Translations under genes and position numbers: made by a program | Part shown: positions 27,532 through 40,155 of the stretch, in pieces | Layout of the letters: the number at the start of each line of letters is the position of its first letter | How positions within the stretch are numbered: position 1 is the stretch's first letter | Assembly: GCA_007996965.1 (NCBI GenBank) | Contig: BIMP01000001.1 | Span: 744,001 to 808,000 of the forward strand | From: a cyanobiont of Ornithocercus magnificus | Lineage (GTDB): Bacteria > Cyanobacteriota > Cyanobacteriia > PCC-6307 > Cyanobiaceae | Reading direction: 5' to 3' | DNA length: 64,000 bases | The notes under the pieces: generated by a model | What the model saw: the letters and a program-made list of their open reading frames with translations, nothing else | Told to the model about the DNA's origin: nothing | The model's database searches: none

Positions 27532-28208
27532 TGCACACTGCTACTGCAGAGATCATCACGCCCGACGGCTCTTAAAGCATCATCGCGGATGCGGCAGCTG
27601 TCGCAGACACTACATGGCTGTACTCCATTACTGTAACAGCTCCATGTACGCTCAATTGGAACTTTGAGACGCAGTGCCTCTTCAACGATTTTCCGCTTGC
27701 TCCACACTAGTAAAGGTGCCCAAATTCGTGTCCCGTGGCCCTCTCGCCCGACACGGCTTGCTAAGTTTGCCAGCTTTTGAAATGCTTCTAGGTAATCAGG
27801 ACGACAGTCAGGATAACCTGAATAGTCAACTGCATTTACACCGAGCACTAAACAGTTAGCTCCGCGCGCTTCGGCCAGGCTAAGTCCAAGAGCAATAAAG
27901 ACAGTATTACGTCCTGGCACATAAGTGCTAGGAATTATGCCCGCCTGTACAGCCGAATCAGGGATTGTTTGCTTTAGGTCAGTCAGTGCTGATCCTCCCC
28001 AAGTAGCAAGGTTAACCTGGATAGTGATATGATCTTCTAAATCGAGTAACTTCGCCAGCTCAGAAGCAGCCTTAAGCTCACGTTGCTGGCGCTGGCCATA
28101 GTCTAAAGAGAGACCAATCACGCGTGCTTTAGCCTCGCGCGCTAATGCAGCAGCAGTTGCGGAGTCGAGACCACCAGAGAGAAGAGCGACTGCCGTGGTG
28201 TAGGTCAT
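27528..28208 (-). CDS. queC: 7-Cyano-7-deazaguanine synthase
   Basis: Makes preQ0 from carboxydeazaguanine, ammonia and ATP for queuosine tRNA. 226 residues. ATP PP-loop [11 protein letters not shown] (10-19), then [42 protein letters not shown], and the zinc site of four cysteines ([17 protein letters not shown]). It lies downstream of queE in the same direction (104 bp) and overlaps pabB by 4 bp. Both queuosine and folate routes begin at GTP, but queD and folE are not in the window. Confidence 0.95.
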   Translation of the reverse strand: MTYTTAVALLSGGLDSATAAALAREAKARVIGLSLDYGQRQQRELKAASELAKLLDLEDHITIQVNLATWGGSALTDLKQTIPDSAVQAGIIPSTYVPGRNTVFIALGLSLAEARGANCLVLGVNAVDYSGYPDCRPDYLEAFQKLANLASRVGREGHGTRIWAPLLVWSKRKIVEEALRLKVPIERTWSCYSNGVQPCSVCDSCRIRDDALRAVGRDDLCSSSVQ

Positions 28209-28312
28209 GCTAGTTAATCAGTAGAACCTTGAGGTCTACAGGTAGCTGCCTGGACAGCGAAAAACGTATCTTCCGAAATATAGGCCTGATGCTGCTTCTT
28301 AAGTTAGTACAC

Positions 28313-30915
<2,603 letters not shown>

Positions 30916-32769
30916 CTACGTTTCAGGGCTGGAATTACTGTTTTTGGTTGTGCTCAGGTCTCTACAGGTATTAGACACATACAACTCATCAAGTTGCGTC
31001 TGGTTGACTGTGTTCGGAGCACTAGTCATGAGGCAACGAGCTTGCTGAGTCTTTGGAAAAGCAATCGTGTCACGGATTGATTCCTCGCCGGCTAGTAGCA
31101 TCACCATCCGGTCCAAGCCTAGAGCTAAGCCACCATGTGGTGGCGCACCCATTTCAAGCGCGTCCATCAAAAATCCAAATTTCTGCTGGATTTCTTCCAA
31201 GGATAAACCAATCACCTGCAACACCTGACGCTGTAGGGCAGCATTGTGGATACGTAGAGATCCACCACCTAGCTCCAGACCATTAAGCACTAAGTCATAA
31301 GCTTGGGCCCGGGCAGCAGGCAGATTTTTAGACCATTGTTCTGGAGCACTGCCAAGATCATTACTGTTTGGAGCACAGAAGGGGTGATGCAAAGCCTCTA
31401 ATCGGTTCTCATCAGTGTTAAATGCAAACATTGGAAAATCTATCACCCAGAGAAAGTTCCATTTGTCTCTATCGCGGTCAGACTTTACTATTTCCAGCTC
31501 CTGAGCTAGGTACTGACGCACACGGTCAAGTGCCTTATTTACCGTGGTCGTATCGCCGGCGCTAAACAGTAACAAGGTTCCTGCTTTGGCACCGGTACGG
31601 TCGAGCAGCTCTTGCTTCTGTTCACTTGAAAGATTATCTTTGATAGCACCGATGGTGTTAATCTCACCACTATCTTGAACACGAATGAATGCTAAGCCGT
31701 TAGATCCAGCTGCTTCAGCCTGAGCAAATACGTCACCGCCAGGTTTAATGCGGACGTTGGAGAAAGCATCATTGCCATTAGGGATAGCAATGCACTTGAC
31801 GGTACCACCAGCTCTCACAGCACCACTAAATACCTGAAAGCCCGTGTTTTTGACGATGTCACTAACATTAGTAAGCTCCATGCCAAAGCGGGTATCAGGA
31901 CGGTCGGTGCCATAACGTTCCATAGCTTCTTGCCAGGTCATGCGCGGGAAGGGTCGGCGTAGTTCAATGCCCTTTACCACCTTCCAGAGTTTACATACGA
32001 GTCGCTCATTCAGGTCAAGAATTTGATCCTGGCTTATGAAACTCATTTCCATATCCAGTTGTGTGAATTCTGGCTGCCGATCAGCGCGTAGATCCTCATC
32101 ACGGAAGCAACGTGCTACCTGGTAGTAGCGCTCAATACCACCTACCATCAGAAGTTGCTTAAATAACTGTGGTGATTGGGGTAAGGCAAACCACTCACCA
32201 CTACAAGCTCTGCTAGGCACAAGATAGTCGCGGGCGCCTTCTGGAGTAGAGCGGGTCAATATTGGTGTTTCTACCTCGATAAATCCTTCTTCTTCTAGGA
32301 AACGACGGGCTACTTGAACTGTCCGCGCGCGCAGGTGTAAGTTATCATTCATACGCTTACGGCGCAGGTCTAGGTAGCGATAGCGCAGGCGGACCTCCTC
32401 GCGGTTGTTTTCCTCATCGTGAATTGATATCGAGAGTGGTAAATTGCGCTTCACAGCATTCAGCACCGTGATATCAGTGGCCAGAACCTCCACATACCCG
32501 GTATCCAGTTTCTCATTGATGGATTCACGGGGCCGTGCTTTTACTATCCCACTTATCTGCAGCACTGTCTCACTACGTAGGTGCTCAGCCACAGTAAAAG
32601 CTTTAGCTCCAACATTCTGATTAGCAATGATTTGCACTGTGCCACTGCGGTCGCGCAAGTCGATGAAGATTACGCCGCCGTGATTGCGGCGTCGATCTAC
32701 CCAGCCACAGAGCTGAACCGAACTGTCGATGTGCTCAGTGCGCAGGTCACCACAGCTGTTGCTGCGCAT
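30916..32769 (-). CDS. aspS: Aspartyl-tRNA synthetase
   Basis: Charges tRNA-Asp (and, in bacteria of this type, usually tRNA-Asn through transamidation). 617 residues, bacterial-type length with the GAD insertion. OB-fold anticodon domain: [21 protein letters not shown]. Class II motifs: [39 protein letters not shown] (motif 2) and [21 protein letters not shown] (motif 3). The C-terminal 25 residues ([12 protein letters not shown]) are Ser/Thr/Asn-rich. It follows gcvT on the same strand with 52 bp between. Confidence 0.97.
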   Translation of the reverse strand: MRSNSCGDLRTEHIDSSVQLCGWVDRRRNHGGVIFIDLRDRSGTVQIIANQNVGAKAFTVAEHLRSETVLQISGIVKARPRESINEKLDTGYVEVLATDITVLNAVKRNLPLSISIHDEENNREEVRLRYRYLDLRRKRMNDNLHLRARTVQVARRFLEEEGFIEVETPILTRSTPEGARDYLVPSRACSGEWFALPQSPQLFKQLLMVGGIERYYQVARCFRDEDLRADRQPEFTQLDMEMSFISQDQILDLNERLVCKLWKVVKGIELRRPFPRMTWQEAMERYGTDRPDTRFGMELTNVSDIVKNTGFQVFSGAVRAGGTVKCIAIPNGNDAFSNVRIKPGGDVFAQAEAAGSNGLAFIRVQDSGEINTIGAIKDNLSSEQKQELLDRTGAKAGTLLLFSAGDTTTVNKALDRVRQYLAQELEIVKSDRDRDKWNFLWVIDFPMFAFNTDENRLEALHHPFCAPNSNDLGSAPEQWSKNLPAARAQAYDLVLNGLELGGGSLRIHNAALQRQVLQVIGLSLEEIQQKFGFLMDALEMGAPPHGGLALGLDRMVMLLAGEESIRDTIAFPKTQQARCLMTSAPNTVNQTQLDELYVSNTCRDLSTTKNSNSSPET

Positions 32770-32821
32770 TTGGATAAAGTCCAGGTGTTGACAGGCGAGT
32801 TTCTCACAATGCCGCGTTCAC

Positions 32822-33937
32822 CTATGCCCTTTTATAAAATGGCTTCCTCACAACATTGATGGGATAGACCTTGCCACGAATTTCCACCTCTAAGATCGTA
32901 CCGATTTTGGCTAGCTGATACGGTACATAGCCTAGGCCAACAGCTTGGCCAAGCGTAGGTGACCAAGTACCACTCGTAATCGATCCAATGCTGTTTCCAC
33001 GGTGTATTAGAGGGCAACCGTGGCGAGCGATAGCGTGGCCTGCCACCTTCAGAGCTACAAGCCGCCGTTTTGGCTCTTGCTCTGCCTCATTCTCAAGAGC
33101 CTGGCGGCCAATAAATGCGGTTGCCATCTCAAGATGCACTAGTCGCCCCAGCCCTGCCTCAAAAGGGCTTGTATCTGTGCTTATATCCTGACCGTAGAGA
33201 TGCATGCATGCCTCTAGTCTCAAGGTATCGCGGGCACCTAGTCCGCAGGGTGTAACCCCGCTATTTATCAGGGTTTGCCAGGTAGCAAATCCTTCTTCAG
33301 CTGTATTCAGTAATATCTCAAAGCCATCTTCACCAGTGTAGCCAGTTCGAGACAAAAACAGATCAATTGGTGCACCTGGCCCTTTTGGAAATAGAGTTAG
33401 TTGTCGGTGTCCAAACTTTGGTAATCCTACCAGCGAAGTCTCGCTAAATTTTTCTAAAATGCTCGCTGCGTCTGGACCTTGTAAAGCAAGCAGAACACCA
33501 CCTTTAAGTCTATTGCTGATGTGAACCCCATGTGGCTCGAGATGACTACGCAACCAGCTTTCATCATTTTTCGCACAGACTGCATTACTGACAGTCAGCA
33601 GCCCATCATCACCACAGTCATAAATTATTAAGTCGTCTAAGATACCACCGTCAGTATTTAATAGGACAGAATAACAAGCCTCACCTGAGGCTATACGATG
33701 TAGATCCGTAGGCAGCAGTCTCTGAAGTTGATCTTTAATATTGTCTCCTTCCAAGTGCAATATACCCATATGAGAAATGTCAAAGAGTCCTGCTTTCTGT
33801 CGCACTGCGTGGTGCTCTCGTACTAAGCCTGAGAACTGAACTGGCATTTGCCAGCTAGCAAAGGAAATCATGCGGGCGCCAGCATCAAGGCAAGCTGAGT
33901 GCAGTGGCGTCCGACGCAGATTAACAGGTTTGGTCAT
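32822..33937 (-). CDS. gcvT: Aminomethyltransferase, glycine cleavage T protein
   Basis: Transfers the methylene of glycine to tetrahydrofolate; partner of GcvP, GcvH and lipoamide dehydrogenase. Important in photorespiration. 371 residues. Motifs: FASWQMPVQFSGLVREHHAVR, FDISHMGILHLEG, YSVLLNTDGGILDDLIIYD, GYTGEDGFEILL and GLGARDTLRLEACMHLYGQD. Starts with MTKPVNLRRTPLHSACLDAGARM as in the family. The other two genes of this system, gcvH and gcvP, sit 28 kb away near 61 kb. Confidence 0.96.
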   Translation of the reverse strand: MTKPVNLRRTPLHSACLDAGARMISFASWQMPVQFSGLVREHHAVRQKAGLFDISHMGILHLEGDNIKDQLQRLLPTDLHRIASGEACYSVLLNTDGGILDDLIIYDCGDDGLLTVSNAVCAKNDESWLRSHLEPHGVHISNRLKGGVLLALQGPDAASILEKFSETSLVGLPKFGHRQLTLFPKGPGAPIDLFLSRTGYTGEDGFEILLNTAEEGFATWQTLINSGVTPCGLGARDTLRLEACMHLYGQDISTDTSPFEAGLGRLVHLEMATAFIGRQALENEAEQEPKRRLVALKVAGHAIARHGCPLIHRGNSIGSITSGTWSPTLGQAVGLGYVPYQLAKIGTILEVEIRGKVYPINVVRKPFYKRA

Positions 33938-34378
33938 GCAAAGCCGGTCCTTGTGAAATTCGTTAGCGAACTTGTTTCAATAATTTTGGCTGAGGCCTAG
34001 AAGCATAAAAGGGACTCTCTCAAAGTAAGGTTTGCTACTTCTGGCACTTTCTAGCTTAGATCTCTTAATCTTCGTGGAGACACTAAGCAAGCTTAGCTCC
34101 CCCCCCATGCGAAAAGATGTTCTTAATTTACCAGCGTTACCTCAGTGGCTTGAGAAATTCATTCTCGCTGTACTCCAACCTTAGTACTGTCGCTTGTCAC
34201 ATTATTAATGCGCTACAAGATATACTTTAATAATTTCTGCAAAGCTTTAACTTATGGCTAAATTTGTGCCTATTTTACCATAAACCGGCTAATTAGAAAC
34301 TGGGAGTCTGGTTAACTATTATATTTTTTATCACATAATATCTAGAAAGTTTTCTCTAGAACTAGGAAAGGTAAACCT
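33938..34378. other. Intergenic region between gcvT and a cNMP-domain gene
   Basis: Divergent promoters are expected. It contains an 8-C run at 34099-34106 next to ATG 34107, which opens a 25-residue mini-ORF (RKDVLNLPALPQWLEKFILA, stop at 34182-34184); this may be a remnant or chance. AGGAAAGG near 34365-34372 is the ribosome site for the TTG at 34379. I looked for a glycine riboswitch next to gcvT and did not see its conserved core. Confidence 0.5.
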
Positions 34379-34786
34379 TTGACAAGCTATGTTCGCTCAC
34401 TACCGAGTCCGGTGCAACTCATTAATGAACACCCTGCTAGTGAACACCTCACCCTACCTACAGGCTCAATAATATTCCACTGTAAGGAGCCTGTCCGCGC
34501 TATTTATGCGCTACGGCAAGGTCTAGTCGAGCTAACTAACAAGTGTTTTAGCGGTCGCCTTAGATTTGGTGCCGGAGAGCTTTTTTTCTATGAGGATCTT
34601 CTCGAGTGTCGAGAACATCACAGTCGCGATGCACGCGCTGTCACGCCGGTAGCTCTTGCACTTCTTGACCGGGCTAGTTTCCTTGAGCTCATTCACCAGG
34701 GTCCCACGATCGGCATATATCTTTTAGGACGACAGTATGTCCGTCTGCGTGAGCAACGCACGACAGAAGCTTGTCATTTTTACTGA
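34379..34786 (+). CDS. Cyclic-nucleotide-binding-like (cupin) domain protein without HTH
   Basis: 135 residues, TTG start with AGGAAAGG just upstream. The fold is the beta-roll of CRP: LPTGSIIFHCKEPVRAIYALRQGLVEL (P-G...G-V-E-L), LRFGAGELFFYEDLL (G-E...E), TPVALALLDRASFLELI. Phosphate-contact Arg/Ser of true cAMP sites is not evident, and the DNA-binding helix-turn-helix that follows in Crp/NtcA proteins is missing: the protein ends soon after LRGRQYVRLREQ-like helix. It may be a stand-alone sensor or a truncated regulator. Its end overlaps the convergent speB by 7 bp. Confidence 0.7.
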   Translation: MTSYVRSLPSPVQLINEHPASEHLTLPTGSIIFHCKEPVRAIYALRQGLVELTNKCFSGRLRFGAGELFFYEDLLECREHHSRDARAVTPVALALLDRASFLELIHQGPTIGIYLLGRQYVRLREQRTTEACHFY

Positions 34787-35661
34787 CCTAGCAGCAAGAG
34801 CAGGCTCCGGCATACCTTTGCGGATAACACGCTACTGATTCCTGTGATATCAAGCTGTGGAGCTAGTTCTACTACATCAGCAGCAACTAGATGGTGTTGC
34901 CTAAGCACTGAAGCTACAGCAGCGAAATCAGGCCAGTGAAAACCTCCAGGTTCAGGTGTACCAGTACCGGGTAAAACTGCTGGGTCAAACCAGTCAAGAT
35001 CCACTGTAAGATATAATGGGAGGTGAATTAATGGGGCCAGGGTAGTCCTGAGTTGCTCTGCTAGCAGCTGCGGACTGTCAGCAGGAGAGTGATGTACGAG
35101 CCGACCACTCTGTACAAGTTCCTGAAACTCCTCGCGTGTGCCACTGCGAATCGCTAACTGAACTAATTGACCATTTGGTATGACTTCGAGACAGCGACGC
35201 ATTGTGCAGGCGTGATTATGACGTTCTCCCAACCAATTCTCGCGCAAATCAGCATGAGCATCTAGCTGCAGCAGCACTAGGTTAGGATAATATTCATACA
35301 CAGCTGCTACAGCCCCAGTGCTAATTGAGTGCTCTCCACCGAGCATCAATGGCTTTAGATTATGTCTGAGCAACTTACGCGTTGCACATTTTACTGCTTG
35401 AACTACTAGACTGGGATCCCTGAAAGGAATCTGCACGGAGCCTACGTCAACGTAAGCTATATCCTCCAGATCTAGGTCAAGCTGTGGACAATAACTTTCT
35501 AGACCACTGCTTACCTCGCGGATAGCTGCAGGACCAAAGCGTGTACCTGGACGAAATGATGTTGTGCCATCGTAAGGTACACTGAAGATAGCAACCCGAC
35601 AGTTGGGTAAATCTCGGCGAGCGCCCATAAACACTGCACCTTGACTGTCGAAACCTTTCAT
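34780..35661 (-). CDS. speB: Agmatinase / ureohydrolase
   Basis: Hydrolyses agmatine to putrescine and urea, upstream of spermidine. 293 residues. Manganese-binding motifs: [17 protein letters not shown] and [20 protein letters not shown]. Its start overlaps the speE stop by 4 bp, so speE-speB is a polyamine operon. Whether the substrate is agmatine or another guanidine (guanidinobutyrate, arginine) is not decided by motifs, but the speE pairing supports agmatine. Confidence 0.9.
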   Translation of the reverse strand: MKGFDSQGAVFMGARRDLPNCRVAIFSVPYDGTTSFRPGTRFGPAAIREVSSGLESYCPQLDLDLEDIAYVDVGSVQIPFRDPSLVVQAVKCATRKLLRHNLKPLMLGGEHSISTGAVAAVYEYYPNLVLLQLDAHADLRENWLGERHNHACTMRRCLEVIPNGQLVQLAIRSGTREEFQELVQSGRLVHHSPADSPQLLAEQLRTTLAPLIHLPLYLTVDLDWFDPAVLPGTGTPEPGGFHWPDFAAVASVLRQHHLVAADVVELAPQLDITGISSVLSAKVCRSLLLLLGQ

Positions 35662-36509
35662 CTTTTTAGTGCCCTCTCGATAAAGGCGGGCATAGCATCA
35701 AAGGCCCCTCGTTGCCAGCGCGGGCTCCAGATCTTGCAACTATCAGCTACGTTAGCGACACGTTCAGGTTGAGGATTGCGGTAGTGGGGATAACCAATAG
35801 CAGCAAAGCTCCAGCTCCAGCAGCCACTAGGGTACATCGGCACCCAACCATAAAGTGGGTCTGAATAGTCAAAGATATCTCTAGTCAGGGACACTATATC
35901 CTGGTGAAATTTGCATGAGGCTTCTGGCGACCCGCTCTGGGTAGCAAAGATTCCACCGGGCTTTAAAAGTCGCCGGCACTGTGTCAGGAAGCTACAGCTA
36001 AACAAACCCTTAGCTGGGCCAGTGGGATCTGACCCATCAACCAAGATCACATCATAGCTAGCAGTAGCTGCATCTGCTACCCAGGTAGTTCCATCGCCAA
36101 CAGTTAGATGTAAACGTGGATCTTCCCATGCTGTACTTCCAATTGCAGGTAGATATGTGCGGCTCAGATCAATCACACGACTGTCGATTTCCACTAGGTC
36201 GAGATGCTTCACATCCGGATAAAGTAAGCACTGGCGAGCAGTACCACCATCACCGCCACCAATTATCAAGATCCGCTCTATAGTAATAGCACAACAGAGT
36301 GCTGGATGTACTAAAGGCTCATGGTAATACCTTTCTTGGTGCTCTGCAGTCATCCAGCAGCCATCAAGTAGTAGGGCCCTACCATAACGATCACTATCAA
36401 TTACTGTGATGCGTTGAAATGCAGACATCTCCTCAGTAATAACCCGTCCGTGTAGTCCATAACGAGTTCCATCATGAACCTCGTCGACCCAGCTAGAGGT
36501 GACAGTCAT
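35658..36509 (-). CDS. speE: Polyamine aminopropyltransferase (spermidine synthase)
   Basis: Transfers aminopropyl from decarboxylated SAM to putrescine. 283 residues. Signature blocks: [59 protein letters not shown], and [19 protein letters not shown]. It is the first gene of the speE-speB pair (4-bp overlap). Upstream are 540 bp with no gene before the tRNA. Confidence 0.94.
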   Translation of the reverse strand: MTVTSSWVDEVHDGTRYGLHGRVITEEMSAFQRITVIDSDRYGRALLLDGCWMTAEHQERYYHEPLVHPALCCAITIERILIIGGGDGGTARQCLLYPDVKHLDLVEIDSRVIDLSRTYLPAIGSTAWEDPRLHLTVGDGTTWVADAATASYDVILVDGSDPTGPAKGLFSCSFLTQCRRLLKPGGIFATQSGSPEASCKFHQDIVSLTRDIFDYSDPLYGWVPMYPSGCWSWSFAAIGYPHYRNPQPERVANVADSCKIWSPRWQRGAFDAMPAFIERALKR

Positions 36510-37051
36510 AGGGTCCCATAACTTAAATTCAAGGGAAACATAGAATCAACATCTTTGTCTAGCACTATGTTGCCATGTCACTTGTCATTAGAGACATAAG
36601 AGATTTATCCTCGTACAAATGTCTAATTGCTATCTTGTAAGTCTTACCTTCTCAGAAGGCCAAGCCTAGGCAATTGGGATTAGGGCCAGCTTATAGTTTG
36701 ATTTGTTCTGCAATGGCATCTGACGCGCAGGAAGTTGCCCTAAGTTGGATTGCACCAATAATCCACATAACCTTAAGGCAGTTAACTTTAGCATTAGTAT
36801 ATATAGTTGTTGTGGATGGGAGGTTTTGAGTGGAGTTGTATGATGTTGCTAATAGTAACAGTGGTCAAGCTTCTTGTAGGCAAGATTTACAATCATCTAG
36901 CAAAGAAACACTGTTCTTAAAAGTCTCCTTGTGTCAACTCCTCCCAATGTTAATACTTACAAGACTGGATGCAGTTGCGGTTTGTAGTCCCTGTGCCTTG
37001 TAGTAAAGCTATCGAAACCCATACAGTGGTCACTAAGCTTAGGATGCATGA
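36510..37051. other. Gap between speE and tRNA-Val, nothing recognised
   Basis: About 540 bases with no readable gene. It must hold the speE promoter on the minus strand and any tRNA-Val 3' trailer. Confidence 0.6.
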
Positions 37052-37123
37052 TGGGCGATACCGGAATCGAACCAGTGACAGCCTGCTTGTAAGGCAGGTG
37101 CTCTACCGCTGAGCTAATCGCCC
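37052..37123 (-). tRNA. tRNA-Val (anticodon UAC)
   Basis: The minus strand folds fully: acceptor GGGCGAT/ATCGCCC, D-arm GCTC-AGCGGTA-GAGC, anticodon stem CCTGC/GCAGG with loop CTTACAA giving anticodon UAC, 5-base variable loop CTGTC, T-arm ACTGG-TTCGATT-CCGGT, discriminator A. 72 nucleotides; CCA is not encoded. It is single, without neighbouring tRNAs. Decodes GUA/GUG valine codons. Confidence 0.95.
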
Positions 37124-37294
37124 AAGGTGGAATAGTCTTGGAATACCTATGCAAACTCTTTAAGGACTGGCTTACTCCCTGCCGATATGGGTAGAAGCTT
37201 AGCACAGACTTGGGCTTAGTTCTCAGGATGGTTACCCTAGTGACGGATAGCCAAGGAAGAGTCTAAAGTCACAGTCCTAGCATACGTCAACTTC

Positions 37295-38152
37295 ATGGTT
37301 GTTAGTTCGTCAACGCTACCACGCGATTCCGACGCTATCTATCAACTGATTAAGTCAGTAGAGTCTTTGAGAGATCGCAGCGATGGCTGCCCTTGGACTC
37401 TTGAGCAAACACATATCTCTTTAGTGCCTTACTTATTGAAGGAAGCTCATGAAGTCGTAGACGCGATTAGACATGGGAGTGACGCTGAGTTGTGTGATGA
37501 GCTGGGTGATTTACTACTGCAAATCATACTACATACTTGCATTGCTGCGGAGGAAAGACGCTTCGACCTTGATAGTGTTGCAAGAGCCATCAGCAAAAAG
37601 CTAATACACCTCCATCCGCATGTCTTTGGTAATGTTCGGGTGGATAGCAGCGATGCAGTTCGTAAGAACTGGGAATCGATCAAAACACAAGAACAATCTA
37701 CTAAAAATAGTAGACAGGAAAGGTCAATTACTCCACTCAGTGACCATCTGAGGGAAAAGGTGAGGAGTCAATCTGCTTTTTCCAGTGCGATGACTATTTC
37801 GGAGAGAGCAGCTCGGGCTGGGTTCGAATGGGATAACGTCAGTCAGGCCTGGGACAAGGTGCAGGAAGAGCTTGACGAATTGAGAGAGGCTGCAGCCGGG
37901 TGCAATTACAGTCATACTCAAGAAGAGTTAGGTGACCTACTGTTTGCCCTTATCAATGTGGCTCGCTGGTATGGCATAGATCCTGAGGAAGGATTGGCTG
38001 GTACTAATTATCGTTTCCTGGATCGCTTTAGTAGGGTTGAGGCTGTACTCGGCGGAGATCTAACAGGGCAAGGTATTAAGGAGCTAGCGGCCTTATGGCA
38101 GCAGGCTAAATCAGATATCCTAGCGGAAAGGTCGCATAGAACCGGCATGTAA
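37295..38152 (+). CDS. mazG: Nucleoside triphosphate pyrophosphohydrolase MazG
   Basis: Two-domain MazG, 285 residues, that hydrolyses non-canonical NTPs to protect nucleotide pools. First domain: DGCPWTLEQTHISLVPYLLKEAHEVVDAI, then ELCDELGDLLLQIILH. Second domain: RAGFEWDNVSQAWDKVQEELDELREAA and EELGDLLFALINVARWYGIDPE. Each carries the acidic E-x-x-E...E-x-x-D metal-binding pattern. ATG start. No toxin partner (mazF) is adjacent, so this is the housekeeping enzyme, despite the name. Confidence 0.93.
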   Translation: MVVSSSTLPRDSDAIYQLIKSVESLRDRSDGCPWTLEQTHISLVPYLLKEAHEVVDAIRHGSDAELCDELGDLLLQIILHTCIAAEERRFDLDSVARAISKKLIHLHPHVFGNVRVDSSDAVRKNWESIKTQEQSTKNSRQERSITPLSDHLREKVRSQSAFSSAMTISERAARAGFEWDNVSQAWDKVQEELDELREAAAGCNYSHTQEELGDLLFALINVARWYGIDPEEGLAGTNYRFLDRFSRVEAVLGGDLTGQGIKELAALWQQAKSDILAERSHRTGM

Positions 38153-38584
38153 TAGACATATGACAAACATCAATACTGGCATTGCTGACGAGCAAGGTTT
38201 CAGCTCGTGTGATTAGGACATAATCACCATAGTAGTAATTAGGCCTAGTGCAGCCTTGCTGCAGTTTAAGTGATTGATAAAACTACTTTTTCCATCTTCT
38301 CTTTCCCTCTTTATATTAACCACCCACTCCAGTTTTGGCTACAGTATCGAGGTATTGACACTTCAAAATGAAGCGTTTGTCCATAGTCACATTGCAAAGA
38401 TAACCACGCAAGTCTACTAAAGACCAAGCTAGGCTAGCCGCAAGTAGCTGCAGAGAAGTAGTCCTAGGTCCAGTTTAAATACTTCTCTCTTGTGCTGCCC
38501 ACCACCTCCCCAGCTATTGAGCACAATGGTGCATATGTATTGGGAGGGCTAGTCCTCAGTGGTTAGAAGTGCTAGAGAGTCATT
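38153..38584. other. Gap between mazG and the chorismate-lyase-like gene
   Basis: About 430 bases with no gene. It contains a possible 18-residue mini-ORF (ATG at 38160) that I regard as chance. Confidence 0.55.
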
Positions 38585-38623
38585 CTGAACAAGTCAGGAT
38601 CGCTACTGCTGTCCTCGCCATCC

Positions 38624-39208
38624 TTGGTATGGCAAGCAGCACTGAGTTCGGTGCTCAGTGCTGAAGGCCCCGATCTGCTTCCAGGACCCTGGCGCCTGAT
38701 GCTTCTCGGAGACGGCAGCCCGACGCGCCATTTACGACTGCTCACTGGACATGCAGTAAGTGTCAGCTTGATTGCCATGGAACCTGATGACCTTTCTGAC
38801 AGTGGTACCCCAGACGAAGTTGCCGAGCTTGACCCTCCTCTGCTGAGGCGCCAGGTCTGGCTGTGCTGTGGCAATGAGACCCTAGGCTGGGCTGAGAGCT
38901 GGTGGAACCTTCATGAAGCGGAGGAGAACCTAAGGCAGCGAGATCAACCGGTTTGGCTCAACCTTACACAAGGACGATCCGAATTGTTCCGGGAGGTAGA
39001 TGGGCTAGCTTTAGTTAGAAGCGACTGGCTAGAAGCAGCTTTTGGGACTGCAGGACCATTTTGGAGTCGCCACTACCGTTTCTTCCGCCAGGGTCGCGAA
39101 CTCACTGTGATCCGTGAGGTGTTTAGCCCTGCCTTAGAACGCTGGCTGGGACCAGTCGGCCGCCCTGTAGAAACCTTAAGTTGCTCTGATAAGGCTAAAC
39201 AAAGATAA
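38624..39208 (+). CDS. Chorismate lyase-like (UbiC / DUF98 family) protein
   Basis: 194 residues from TTG 38624. PDLLPGPWRLMLLGDGSPTRHLRLLTGH matches the family opening (D-G-S-x-T-R-x-L), and VWLCCGNETLGWAESWW plus FWSRHYRFFRQGRELTVIREVF continue it. UbiC-type enzymes cleave chorismate to 4-hydroxybenzoate, the head-group precursor of plastoquinone in cyanobacteria. The frame continues upstream with sensible residues (NKSGSLLLSSPSLVWQ) to a stop at 38573, with no ATG; possible non-standard starts are CTG 38585 or ATT 38582, with AGAGAG just upstream. The true start is therefore unsettled. Stands alone. Confidence 0.76.
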   Translation: MVWQAALSSVLSAEGPDLLPGPWRLMLLGDGSPTRHLRLLTGHAVSVSLIAMEPDDLSDSGTPDEVAELDPPLLRRQVWLCCGNETLGWAESWWNLHEAEENLRQRDQPVWLNLTQGRSELFREVDGLALVRSDWLEAAFGTAGPFWSRHYRFFRQGRELTVIREVFSPALERWLGPVGRPVETLSCSDKAKQR

Positions 39209-39612
39209 CTAACTGTGCATTAGGTAGCCATATGCTTAGATAATTGTAGTTTTGAGCACCAGGTAGATGTTCCAAGCAATTTTCCAATGAATTGGGCTTT
39301 GCAAGAAAGTCAGATTAACAATCACACTAGTGTTGCTTAGTAAACCGATGGCTTTCTGGCAAATTAGCTTGTAAGTCCATTCCTAGTAAAATATTAAATG
39401 ATCAATGGGCCTCGGCATTATTCCTCAAGAAGGGTTTTAAGATAGTTTGTTGCCGCTTGTCACTACTTGCCATTTGATTACTAGTTTCGATCTGATATTT
39501 ACCTAGTTTTAGCAAGTCTGGAGTTTGCCAGTTGTCTATATTCAGATCTTTCTCCGGGCTAGAGTTCCATTAGCCAGCTTGTAATTGAGCCCTTCAGAAC
39601 ATTCAGATACAG
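39209..39612. other. Gap between convergent genes, nothing recognised
   Basis: About 400 A/T-rich bases. A 33-codon open stretch (to TAG near 39330) exists but carries no family motif, so I do not call it. Confidence 0.55.
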
Positions 39613-40155
39613 TTAAGCACGCCGGCGACTAGAGCGAGGTAGTAGTCTCTGGGACTCTAGTGGTTGCTGCCGTCTGTATTGTTGCTCTGGTCCAGCCCAG
39701 AAGATACCCTTATCAGAACTTGGCCAATACTCAGGACAAGAACTAGCATTCTCAGGCTGATCGGATACACTACCGGTGATAGCCGAGTGAGCTACACCAG
39801 CATTAACAGAGGAGCGAGGCTGTGACTCAGATGCTCTACGGCGAGAAATGGCCTTCAGAGGACGCTTTTCTGTGTTGCTATGGTGCGCCATTATTGTCTT
39901 GTCTCTTTGCCAAGGTTCATGCCAGCTGTCTTCCTCATCAAATAGCCATTCCAAACGCTCTCCCAGCCAGCGGCCTACAGACTCTAGCTTGAAGAGCGTT
40001 GGTCGCTCACTGCTCATACTGTGGTGCTGTCCAGGTCGAGTTCCAGCAACGCCGCTCATTAGCTGACGCCCAGTCGATAGCCATTGATTGAATGAGCGTT
40101 CAGACTTGCGAGCGCGAGGGGGCCGACGGCAAGGCTGCAATCTAGGTGAGTCCAT
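39613..40155 (-). CDS. Basic, partly disordered conserved hypothetical protein
   Basis: 180 residues. N-terminus MDSPRLQPCRRPPRARKSERS is strongly basic and Pro-rich; a conserved-looking centre reads LFKLESVGRWLGERLEWLFDEEDSWHEPWQRD; the tail is Ser/Arg-rich (SQRLLPRSSRRRA). This pattern, a basic arm plus a SVGRWLGE/EEDSW block, recalls short proteins specific to picocyanobacteria, and nucleic-acid binding is a guess from charge only. Divergent from the membrane-anchored gene ahead of ligA. I do not recognise a function. Confidence 0.6.
   Translation of the reverse strand: MDSPRLQPCRRPPRARKSERSFNQWLSTGRQLMSGVAGTRPGQHHSMSSERPTLFKLESVGRWLGERLEWLFDEEDSWHEPWQRDKTIMAHHSNTEKRPLKAISRRRASESQPRSSVNAGVAHSAITGSVSDQPENASSCPEYWPSSDKGIFWAGPEQQYRRQQPLESQRLLPRSSRRRA

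Noticed and set aside
33938-34378. Glycine riboswitch upstream of gcvT
   Set aside because: The conserved riboswitch core is not seen; only general A/T-rich leader.
36957-37205. 82-codon minus-strand frame over the tRNA-Val
   Set aside because: It includes the whole tRNA; the tRNA fold is certain and the frame carries no motif.
37295-38152. MazG as part of a toxin-antitoxin pair
   Set aside because: No mazE or mazF nearby; the two-domain protein is the housekeeping pyrophosphohydrolase.
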